Positions 1-4,460 of a stretch of 7,885 nucleotides of DNA are shown one piece after another. The stretch covers positions 1 to 7,885 of the forward strand of contig RFKA01000064.1 in NCBI GenBank assembly GCA_003694385.1, written 5' to 3'. This DNA comes from Candidatus Woesearchaeota archaeon (lineage in GTDB: Archaea; Nanobdellota; Nanobdellia; Woesearchaeales; UBA525). The notes under the pieces were generated by a model, which did not search any database, was not told where the DNA came from, and saw nothing but the letters and a program-made list of their open reading frames with translations. Position numbers and translations under genes: made by a program. Positions within the stretch are counted from its first letter, which is position 1, and every line of letters starts with the position of its first letter.

Positions 1-36
1 CGGATAACTCACTCGCGTTCGTAACCGTGCACTGAC

Positions 37-55
37 AAGAGGCACAAGGCCTCTT
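37..55 (-). other. Perfect 7-bp hairpin just downstream of tRNA-Ser
   Basis: AAGAGGC (37-43) and GCCTCTT (49-55) form a perfect inverted repeat around a 5-nt loop. It begins four bases beyond the tRNA-Ser discriminator on the minus strand, so it would lie in the 3' trailer. It may be a processing or termination structure, but no T-run follows it, so termination is only a guess. I can assign nothing to bases 1-36. Confidence 0.4.
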
Positions 56-58
56 TCA

Positions 59-141
59 CGCCAGCGCCCGGATTCGAACCGGGGACCCCCGAAGGGACGT
101 GGTCTCGAGCCACGCGCAATACCGGGCTATGCGACGCTGGC
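59..141 (-). tRNA. tRNA-Ser(CGA)
   Basis: This is a complete type II tRNA that decodes UCG. The acceptor stem GCCAGCG (135-141) pairs with CGCTGGC (60-66), and the discriminator is G (59), as expected for archaeal serine tRNA. The D-stem is GCA/TGC with a GG-containing D-loop. The anticodon stem CGTGG/CCACG encloses loop CTCGAGA, giving anticodon CGA. The variable arm is long, with CCC-TTC-GGG. The T-stem is CCCGG/CCGGG around TTCGAAT. CCA is not encoded and no intron is visible. The long variable arm is the main SerRS identity element. Confidence 0.96.
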
Positions 142-195
142 AGTAAACACCCTGCAGACCAGTTCTCGACGGGTGCAAGAACCGAGTTCTCCTCA

Positions 196-209
196 GTGTT
201 TTAAACATT
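196..209 (-). promoter_or_regulatory. Probable TATA box for tRNA-Ser
   Basis: TGTTTAAAACACTG on the minus strand carries an AT-rich TATA-like core (198-207). It lies between the stop codon of the CX3C gene and the tRNA. Transcription would start near 177 and leave a leader of about 35 nt before the mature 5' end. Confidence 0.45.
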
Positions 210-225
210 GCGTATGAAGAATCAG

Positions 226-606
226 CTAAGTGGTTTCTCCTTGGAGATCATTGGACTCCTCTACACACTGCTTCAGACATTCATTGAGTTTTTCTCCACA
301 ATATGCACGACACGACCTATAGAGATTCTCTTGCCCGGTACCGTCCGGGTATTTCCTGTTGCAGGCCTGTTCACATAATCCGCCAGTCCCATACGTGTCA
401 ATACAAGCATTCGGGCATGCATTGGGGTCCTCTGGGTTATGACCTCCCCGCGCACCCATCGCCATTCGCGCACCCATCGCCATTCGAGGACTCCCGCTGG
501 CCAGGCCCGTCGCCCTGAGCCCTTGTAGAACTATAATGACCCCTGTGAGAACCAGCACAGCAATCAAGAGGAAAAGGAGCATTGGGGGAATGGGGTTGTT
601 CTCCAT
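226..606 (-). CDS. Membrane-anchored protein with four CX3C motifs
   Basis: This is an unrecognised 126-residue protein. Residues about 8-30 form one strongly hydrophobic segment (PMLLFLLIAVLVLTGVII), likely a membrane anchor or uncleaved signal. It is followed by a Gly/Met/Arg-rich linker with a duplicated RMAMGA unit (about 41-52) and a Cys-rich C-terminal domain. All eight cysteines fall in four CX3C pairs, CPNAC, CEQAC, CRAYC and CLKQC (C64/68, C78/82, C99/103, C110/114). That suggests two disulfide-stapled helical hairpins, probably outside the cytoplasm. I chose ATG 606. An in-frame TTG at 615 would add three residues and has GAGGT 13 nt upstream, so it cannot be excluded. The gene is divergent from the coiled-coil gene at 776. 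Its function is unknown. Confidence 0.75.
   Translation of the reverse strand: MENNPIPPMLLFLLIAVLVLTGVIIVLQGLRATGLASGSPRMAMGARMAMGARGGHNPEDPNACPNACIDTYGTGGLCEQACNRKYPDGTGQENLYRSCRAYCGEKLNECLKQCVEESNDLQGETT
451..486. repeat. Two-copy 18-bp direct tandem repeat
   Basis: CGCACCCATCGCCATTCG occurs twice without a gap (451-468 and 469-486), inside the linker of the CX3C protein. It is in frame and encodes RMAMGA twice. The copies are identical, so the duplication is recent or is kept uniform by slippage. The unit may vary in number between strains. Confidence 0.9.
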
Positions 607-641
607 AGCTAACAATCCGAAGCCGATAACCTCAGATCTTG

Positions 642-655
642 CTTTATATATTTTT
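642..655 (-). promoter_or_regulatory. TATA box of the CX3C gene
   Basis: AAAAATATATAAAG on the minus strand, preceded by CCCGA, fits an archaeal TATA/BRE pair. Its centre near 649 predicts a start near 623 and a leader of about 17 nt before ATG 606. Confidence 0.6.
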
Positions 656-740
656 CGGGATTAACTATTGTGGGAGGTACCCCGATTCGCCAGGTTTGGT
701 TTGTTCAGGCAGTACCCATCAGAGGGTTTTCAGCAGAAAC

Positions 741-754
741 TAATATTTTTATAG
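741..754 (+). promoter_or_regulatory. TATA box of the coiled-coil gene
   Basis: TAATATTTTTATAG is centred about 28 bp upstream of ATG 776, so the transcript should be essentially leaderless. This supports ATG 776 over the in-frame TTG at 758. With the opposing TATA at 642-655 it makes 616-775 a divergent promoter region. Confidence 0.6.
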
Positions 755-775
755 GAGTTGCTCCGAGTAAAGAGC

Positions 776-1177
776 ATGAGATTACTCTATATCGGCATAG
801 CAGCCCTGATTATCATCGGCGCGTTCTTCGTCATTGTGCGCCTTGGAGGAAGCGACGAGATCACGGGGGATGTCGTCGCCGAAACAGCGGTTGACGTTGC
901 AACAGATGCAACAGGTGGGCTGAAAGATATCGTGACGGAAAACAAGCGGCTCAAGGAGGAGATCGCTGACTTGCGTGAAGCCTTGTCGACCAAAGCGAGT
1001 GACTTCAAGGAGGTAGTTGGCCTCAGGAAGGCCCTCGATGATGTCTACGAAGAGAAGAATTCCTGCTTGGCCGACCTCAAGGATGCTGAGGAGCAACTCG
1101 AGAAGGCGCAGGCGCGCAACCGCGTCTTAGAGAAGTGGGTGCAGGCCTGCGAGGACGAGCTTGGCCCGCTCTCGTGA
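776..1177 (+). CDS. Single-pass membrane coiled-coil protein
   Basis: This is an unrecognised 133-residue protein. Residues 4-22 form a hydrophobic segment (LYIGIAALIIIGAFFVIV), likely an N-terminal membrane anchor. A short Ala/Asp/Thr-rich stretch follows, then residues about 50-130 are rich in Lys, Glu and Leu with heptad-like spacing, typical of a coiled coil. Two cysteines are present, C97 and C125. ATG 776 is chosen from the TATA position; TTG 758 would add six residues before the hydrophobic segment. It is transcribed away from the CX3C gene, also a small anchored protein, so the two may act at the same surface. That link is only contextual. Confidence 0.75.
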   Translation: MRLLYIGIAALIIIGAFFVIVRLGGSDEITGDVVAETAVDVATDATGGLKDIVTENKRLKEEIADLREALSTKASDFKEVVGLRKALDDVYEEKNSCLADLKDAEEQLEKAQARNRVLEKWVQACEDELGPLS

Positions 1178-1345
1178 GTACTCATCGAAGCAAGGCTCGT
1201 TCGAGCAGGGCCACAGCGAGTAAAGCTAGAAGGTGGCTGTCGAGGAGAAGCACAGACTCATAACGCAGAAGGCTTTCATCAGGGCTCAAGCCCTCGTCGG
1301 CGCAAGGAGTTACAAGCACAAAACTATCATTAAGTAGTCGTAACG
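1178..1345. other. Unassigned spacer with three hairpins
   Basis: No convincing gene is visible on either strand. Three compact inverted repeats are present on the plus strand: GCTC-GTTC-GAGC near 1197-1208, GCCAC...GTGGC near 1209-1237 with an inner AGC/GCT, and GGGCT-CA-AGCCC near 1282-1293. The spacer could be a structured 3' UTR or small RNA. I found no matched box C/D or H/ACA set. Confidence 0.3.
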
Positions 1346-1354
1346 TATATAAAT
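1346..1354 (+). promoter_or_regulatory. TATA box of the 461-residue secreted protein gene
   Basis: TATATAAAT is centred 25 bp upstream of ATG 1375, predicting a leaderless transcript. Its reverse complement (ATTTATATA) also resembles an archaeal TATA box, so weak transcription toward 1178 is possible. Confidence 0.65.
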
Positions 1355-1374
1355 TCTGTTCTCTTCCATCCACT

Positions 1375-2760
1375 ATGAGGAAACTCCTCAGCAAGTCGCT
1401 CGCCAGTCTTCTCCTCTTCTCAGCACCAGTGCAGGCGCAAGAAGTGACGAAGCAACCAGAGTTCTACCAGCGAATCTACAGCGGAGAAACGTCGAGAATT
1501 GAATACTTCCTCTTCGAGGGTGAGAACGAGCAGATGCAGCTACCAGTAAAGAATTTAGCTGCGCTAAACAAAGAGTTCGAAGAGCTGTTCACGACAGGAG
1601 GGTACGTGGATATGCCCCCGCCCGAGACGCAAGAACAAATCGTGCCGCACGTACTCTTCCTCGAATACATAGTGGTCAACAAGAAACTCTATGACACAAG
1701 AGAATGGGGTACAAGCATCGAGCAAAATGATACGTTCCTCGCTTTCGCCACAAACTTGTCGGCAGACGCGTACGATCGCCTCCGCGAAGCCACCATACAA
1801 GAAGCGAGCAACATCAACGCCCCCGCGTTTTCACCAAGGAATATGGGCTACGACTGGCCACTCTTCGCTGTAATGAAGGACGAGCTCATAGCGCATGGCA
1901 AGCCGGGGTCGTACATCACCGTATTCATCCCAGCGAATCTCGGGAACATGAGACAGGAACCCGTGCTCCAGCTCCTGCTTCTTAACGATGAAGAGATGAA
2001 AGAAGATACGGGAGAAGAACCGCCCTTCACGCCAAAGCAGCGGCTCAGGAGGGTAGCGATTGCACCCTTCAACCCCCAAGCCTACATAGATGCCTTCCAA
2101 ACCACGGAAATAGCTCTCATGAAGAGAACGAGGCCGACACTGTTCGAGTCGCAGACGGTCTTGCACAACGTGAAAAAACAAACCATTGACCTCGTGATCT
2201 CCGAACAAGGCAGAGGAGATACTGCTGCACTCCCTGAGTGGGTAACCTATACCATTGACTACCGCCCTGGGCCTCGGCGGACCGTGCTCTCGGAGCACCA
2301 CGCAGCGTTCTACAGCGGCGAGCGCGAGAATGAATTCCACATCGTCGACATTGGGAGTGGCGCGCTCCCCATCCCCACGTGGAACACGAGAGGAGTGTTC
2401 AGCAGGGTAGTCCTCCACTCAGACGCGCCACGCGACCCTCCTGAAACAACATTCTTGTTCGGCATGGTCGCCACGCCCTCGCCCCAGCACAGAGCGCAAA
2501 TCTTCGACATTGATGCCTACAAGAGGTTAGCCAGAGAAGAACTGGACAAAGAGTATCTCCTCAGCCCAAAAAGTGTAAGGCGGGCGTTCACACGAGCCGG
2601 CCAGAGTCTCGCGGGCAACTCGTACATTATCGTTTGCGAAGAAGAAAACGGTGAGTACAACACCGCAAACGTCTACTTCGGAAAGTCCCCCGTTCCGAGC
2701 AGCCCAACGAACGGGCAGGAAGTCTGCGAAGCCCTCGACCAAATCACCCCCATTAACTAA
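1375..2760 (+). CDS. Secreted protein of unknown function, 461 residues
   Basis: The protein starts with a Sec-type signal peptide: basic MRKLLSK, a hydrophobic core (LASLLLFSAP), and VQA as a likely cleavage site after residue 21. The mature part is about 440 residues, mixed alpha/beta in composition, with no second membrane segment. I recognise no domain or catalytic motif. Only two cysteines are obvious, C421 and C451 near the C-terminus, likely a disulfide in an oxidising extracellular setting. The ORF is long and uninterrupted, and its TATA box fits ATG 1375 exactly. It stands alone: 40 bp after its stop the tRNA(CAT) gene ends on the opposite strand. It could be a surface-layer, adhesion or enzyme component; the sequence does not decide. 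Confidence 0.85.
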   Translation: MRKLLSKSLASLLLFSAPVQAQEVTKQPEFYQRIYSGETSRIEYFLFEGENEQMQLPVKNLAALNKEFEELFTTGGYVDMPPPETQEQIVPHVLFLEYIVVNKKLYDTREWGTSIEQNDTFLAFATNLSADAYDRLREATIQEASNINAPAFSPRNMGYDWPLFAVMKDELIAHGKPGSYITVFIPANLGNMRQEPVLQLLLLNDEEMKEDTGEEPPFTPKQRLRRVAIAPFNPQAYIDAFQTTEIALMKRTRPTLFESQTVLHNVKKQTIDLVISEQGRGDTAALPEWVTYTIDYRPGPRRTVLSEHHAAFYSGERENEFHIVDIGSGALPIPTWNTRGVFSRVVLHSDAPRDPPETTFLFGMVATPSPQHRAQIFDIDAYKRLAREELDKEYLLSPKSVRRAFTRAGQSLAGNSYIIVCEEENGEYNTANVYFGKSPVPSSPTNGQEVCEALDQITPIN

Positions 2761-2800
2761 TGGCGCAAAACTAGTAACGAGAAGGAGACACTCAGGGATA

Positions 2801-2933
2801 TGCGGATGGGGAGAATTGACCTCCCGACCTCCAGATGTCTCAGGAGGCACGCCTTCGTGCCCGGTCATTGCCGCGTTGCGCGGCTCCCCACTCACGTATG
2901 AGTCTGGCGCTATAACCGCTAAGCTACATCCGC
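2801..2933 (-). tRNA. tRNA-Met(CAT), elongator-like, with a 60-nt intron
   Basis: The acceptor stem GCGGATG (2927-2933) pairs with CATCCGC (2802-2808), and the discriminator is A (2801). The D-arm contains the GG pair. Anticodon stem CCAGA/TCTGG encloses CTCATA-A, interrupted after position 37 by an intron. The T-stem is GGGAG/CTCCC. Its loop is GTCAATT, with G instead of T at position 54. The anticodon stem lacks the three consecutive G-C pairs of initiator tRNA-Met, so this is an elongator tRNA-Met or a tRNA-Ile2 read with a modified C34. Introns at 37/38 are known in archaeal elongator tRNA-Met, which favours Met. CCA is not encoded. Confidence 0.9.
2837..2896 (-). other. Archaeal tRNA intron at 37/38
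   Basis: The intron lies between A37 and A38. Loop bases CTCA pair perfectly with intron bases TGAG, forming the 4-bp central helix. The 3' side then has the 3-nt bulge A-C^A before exon stem TCTGG. On the 5' side the bulge would be T-A^C, but I see no clean inner helix, so this looks like a relaxed bulge-helix-loop. The intron carries two hairpins, GGCACG-AAGG-CGTGCC and CCGCG-CAA-CGCGG. Removal by tRNA splicing endonuclease is expected. Confidence 0.85.
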
Positions 2934-2958
2934 AGTAGTGGGCGTGAGCAGAGAGTTT

Positions 2959-2967
2959 CTTTAAAAG
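2959..2967 (-). promoter_or_regulatory. TATA box of tRNA(CAT)
   Basis: CTTTTAAAG is centred 30 bp upstream of the mature 5' end, immediately after the HIT gene stop codon. The tRNA therefore has its own promoter and a very short leader. Confidence 0.6.
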
Positions 2968-2976
2968 CTTTCGCGT

Positions 2977-3384
2977 TTAGTGCACGTTGAGAATCTGCTG
3001 CTTGATTTCAGCGATCTCCTCAGGAGACAACTCCTTGCTCGGCCACGAGACGAGGCCATCATCATTGAAGCGCGGGATGATATGTGTGTGCTGGTGAAAG
3101 ATGACTTGCCCGGCGGCCGCGCCATTATTCATACCAATATTGTAGCCGTGCGCCCCGACCGCAGCGATAATCTTCTTCGTCATCTTCTGGAGGAACGCGA
3201 AGAAATCAAGCTCCATATCCGTCGGGAACTCAAGGATGTCCTTGTAGTGTTTCTTCGGCACAATCAATGCGTGGCCCTTCGCGATGGGCTTGATGTCCAA
3301 GAAGCAAATGAAGTTCTCGTCCTCGCCGATGATCTCGGCGGGGAGCTCTCGACTCACAATCTTGCAGAAAATACAATCAGTCAT
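2977..3384 (-). CDS. HIT-family nucleotide hydrolase (Hint type)
   Basis: This 135-residue protein is a full-length histidine-triad protein, a family of cytosolic nucleotidyl or phosphoramidate hydrolases such as purine nucleoside phosphoramidases. The triad HQHTHII occupies residues 97-103. H99 is the expected catalytic nucleophile that becomes transiently nucleotidylated. C4 and C7 (CIFC), with H46 and H97, fit the structural zinc site of Hint proteins. GHALIVPKKHY (37-47) and YNIGMNNG (81-88) match conserved core strands. ATG 3384 has the ribosome site GAGGTG four to six bases upstream, which overlaps the stop region of the preceding gene. The gap to that gene is 4 bp, so the two are probably one operon. 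The physiological substrate cannot be inferred. Confidence 0.95.
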   Translation of the reverse strand: MTDCIFCKIVSRELPAEIIGEDENFICFLDIKPIAKGHALIVPKKHYKDILEFPTDMELDFFAFLQKMTKKIIAAVGAHGYNIGMNNGAAAGQVIFHQHTHIIPRFNDDGLVSWPSKELSPEEIAEIKQQILNVH

Positions 3385-3388
3385 AGTT

Positions 3389-3706
3389 TCACCTCACATA
3401 AATAGTGACGCTCTCGGGTGGTATGAATGGGCGTGCACGAACAGAGCGACTGAAGATTTGAGGAAGGACAATGCCTGTTTTATGCAGGGCCATGCGCTGG
3501 AGATAGTCACCAGAATGGTGGTGTTCCTGGAAGAAATAATCGTCGGGAGCGCCAAGGACTGGCACGAGGACCTTGAATCGCTCCAGCTCAGGTATTGACT
3601 CCTCAAGAAAATCCCTTATGGGGACTGCTATGAATTGGTTACTTCCCTCGCGATAGATTACGTCATACTCCCGCCTAATGTGTGTGATCGCCTCTTCGAG
3701 ATTCAT
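3389..3706 (-). CDS. Orphan 105-residue protein, operon partner of HIT
   Basis: I do not recognise this protein. It begins MNLEEAITHIRREYDV, has a predicted alpha/beta middle (FKVLVPVLGAPDDYFF), then a His-rich stretch with HHHSGDYL (about residues 62-69), and ends with a basic, Pro-containing tail. It has no cysteines, signal or membrane segment, so it is probably cytosolic. The open frame extends upstream to 3802, but ATG 3706 is chosen because TTTATAAA is centred 26 bp upstream, giving a leaderless start. Its stop precedes the HIT start by 4 bp and its last codons supply the HIT ribosome site, which suggests translational coupling and a related role. A metal or nucleotide site is possible but not shown. 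Confidence 0.75.
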   Translation of the reverse strand: MNLEEAITHIRREYDVIYREGSNQFIAVPIRDFLEESIPELERFKVLVPVLGAPDDYFFQEHHHSGDYLQRMALHKTGIVLPQIFSRSVRARPFIPPESVTIYVR

Positions 3707-3728
3707 GAAGAATTTCGGGCAAGAGGAA

Positions 3729-3736
3729 TTTATAAA
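3729..3736 (-). promoter_or_regulatory. TATA box of the orphan-HIT operon
   Basis: TTTATAAA is centred about 26 bp upstream of ATG 3706, predicting a leaderless mRNA. This is the main evidence for the start chosen for the 105-residue gene. Confidence 0.7.
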
Positions 3737-3844
3737 TCTGACGGGTGGGCAAGTATGGGTGGGGCATAAAAGAACCCAACGAGCAAGCTCATGACAATTC
3801 ACAGTTGCTCACCAGTTTCGCCCAACCACACGAGGATTAGGCCC

Positions 3845-3854
3845 AAAAGAAAAA
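3845..3854 (-). terminator. T-rich terminator after the tRNA-Ala cluster
   Basis: The minus strand reads TTTTTCTTTT starting about 9 bases beyond the end of tRNA-Ala(CGC). Oligo-T tracts like this terminate archaeal RNA polymerase without a hairpin. Confidence 0.65.
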
Positions 3855-3863
3855 CGTGATGAA

Positions 3864-3935
3864 TGGACGCTGGGGGATTCGCACCCCCGGCCTCAACGTT
3901 GCGAACGTTGCGCTCTACTACTGAGCTAAGCGCCC
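3864..3935 (-). tRNA. tRNA-Ala(CGC) with altered 18/55 contact
   Basis: The acceptor stem GGGCGCT (3929-3935) pairs with AGCGTCC (3865-3871) through a G3-U70 wobble, the AlaRS identity element. The discriminator is A (3864). Anticodon stem CAACG/CGTTG encloses TTCGCAA, giving CGC, which decodes GCG. The T-stem is GGGGG/CCCCC. The D-loop is AGTAGTA where the two sister genes have AG(T/C)GGTA. The T-loop is TGCGAAT where TTCGAAT is usual. Position 18 is therefore A and position 55 is G, so both partners of the normal G18-U55 pair are changed. No separate TATA box is evident in the 66-bp gap upstream, so it is probably co-transcribed with tRNA-Ala(TGC). Confidence 0.94.
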
Positions 3936-4001
3936 GTGCAGCTTCTGGGGGCTCGACGAGCGTAGCGAGGAAACCCCCGCTCCCCAGGGTAGCGACGCTG
4001 A
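3936..4001. other. tRNA spacer with inverted repeat
   Basis: CTGGGG (3945-3950) and CCCCAG (3982-3987) could close a stem over the middle of this spacer, with an inner CTCG/CGAG pair (3952-3955, 3966-3969). It may guide processing of a joint precursor of the two tRNAs. I see no gene here. Confidence 0.3.
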
Positions 4002-4073
4002 TGGAGTCGACAGGAGTCGAACCTGCGGCCTCTTCCATGCAAAGGAAGCGCTCTACCACTGAGCTACGACCCC
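4002..4073 (-). tRNA. tRNA-Ala(TGC)
   Basis: The acceptor stem GGGGTCG (4067-4073) pairs with CGACTCC (4003-4009) with G3-U70, and the discriminator is A (4002). The D-arm GCTC-AGTGGTA-GAGC is normal. Anticodon stem CTTCC/GGAAG encloses TTTGCAT, giving TGC. The variable loop is AGGCC. The T-stem is GCAGG/CCTGT around TTCGACT. It is the middle gene of the alanine cluster and should read GCA and possibly other GCN codons. CCA is not encoded. Confidence 0.97.
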
Positions 4074-4088
4074 GGCGCTCTGAATTCA

Positions 4089-4096
4089 TTTAAATA
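4089..4096 (-). promoter_or_regulatory. Possible TATA box of tRNA-Ala(TGC)
   Basis: ATTTAAAT on the minus strand is centred about 20 bp from the mature 5' end, closer than the 26-30 bp seen elsewhere in the window. The core may extend upstream (ACCTATTTAAAT), so the assignment is tentative. Confidence 0.45.
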
Positions 4097-4100
4097 GGTA

Positions 4101-4160
4101 TGGGCTGCGGCCCACGGCCTTCGAAAAGACCGGTCACCCCGAAGTATGCCGGAACCTCGG
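4101..4160. other. Spacer with three consecutive hairpins
   Basis: Three hairpins lie in tandem: TGGGC-TGCG-GCCCA (4101-4114), GGCCTT-CGAA-AAGACC with one mismatch (4116-4131), and CCGAAGT...ACCTCGG with one mismatch (4139-4160). They fill the gap between two tRNA-Ala genes. They could be precursor processing structures or a small RNA. I see no acceptor stem, so it is not a tRNA. Confidence 0.35.
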
Positions 4161-4169
4161 TGCGCGACA

Positions 4170-4241
4170 TGGACCCTGCGGGAATTGAACCCGCGGCCTC
4201 CCGATTGCCAACCGAGCGCTCTACCGCTGAGCTAAGGGCCC
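4170..4241 (-). tRNA. tRNA-Ala(GGC)
   Basis: The acceptor stem GGGCCCT (4235-4241) pairs with AGGGTCC (4171-4177) with G3-U70, and the discriminator is A (4170). The D-arm is GCTC-AGCGGTA-GAGC. Anticodon stem CTCGG/TCGGG, with two G-U pairs, encloses TTGGCAA, giving GGC for GCC and GCU codons. The variable loop AGGCC is shared with both sister genes. The T-arm is GCGGG-TTCAATT-CCCGC. It is the promoter-proximal gene of the alanine cluster. Confidence 0.97.
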
Positions 4242-4264
4242 GCGGGGGCGGCGAAAAGAATTTC

Positions 4265-4274
4265 CTTTAAAAAA
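4265..4274 (-). promoter_or_regulatory. TATA box of tRNA-Ala(GGC)
   Basis: TTTTTTAAAGG on the minus strand is centred 28 bp upstream of the mature 5' end, the expected distance for a start at or next to the tRNA. Confidence 0.65.
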
Positions 4275-4275
4275 G

Positions 4276-4426
4276 TAACGTGGGAGCGCTCTTTGGGTCA
4301 GCGCAAATTATGCAGGAGAATTTTGAAAACAGCTTGGTAGGAATAACGCACGCCATCGAGGGGGTGATAGCATTGTGAGCCGGCAAGATTCCGTGCAAGA
4401 GTTCCGAGTGAGATGGCCTCAAGCGG
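4276..4426. other. Unassigned spacer between the tRNA promoter and the gltX promoter
   Basis: I see no supported gene. A 22-codon plus-strand ORF (4310-4378) has no promoter or ribosome site. I found no tRNA, box C/D set or other RNA signature on either strand. Confidence 0.3.
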
Positions 4427-4430
4427 CAGC

Positions 4431-4438
4431 TATTAAAA
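4431..4438 (+). promoter_or_regulatory. TATA box of gltX
   Basis: TATTAAAA is centred 26 bp upstream of ATG 4461, predicting a leaderless mRNA and supporting that start. Confidence 0.65.
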
Positions 4439-4460
4439 CACCTCTCAATTTTTCCTGAAG

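Noticed and set aside
1182..1394. Leucine-rich minus-strand ORF of about 70 residues
   Set aside because: It begins with TTG inside the signal-peptide coding region of the opposite gene, has no ribosome site, and its composition looks like chance.
1831..2418. 195-residue minus-strand ORF within the secreted protein gene
   Set aside because: It is antisense to a gene with a signal peptide and a matched promoter, and has no start signals of its own.
3856..3924. GTGATGA and CTGA on the plus strand, resembling box C/D RNA ends
   Set aside because: The spacing and internal boxes do not fit, and the stretch is antisense to tRNA-Ala(CGC).
3799..4089. Minus-strand ORF across the tRNA-Ala genes
   Set aside because: It translates two tRNA genes and their spacer, so it cannot be a protein gene. 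The plus-strand ORF at 3863-4093 fails for the same reason.
4310..4378. 22-residue plus-strand ORF upstream of gltX
   Set aside because: It has an ATG and a stop but no TATA box at a useful distance, no ribosome site and no recognisable motif; chance ORFs of this size are common.
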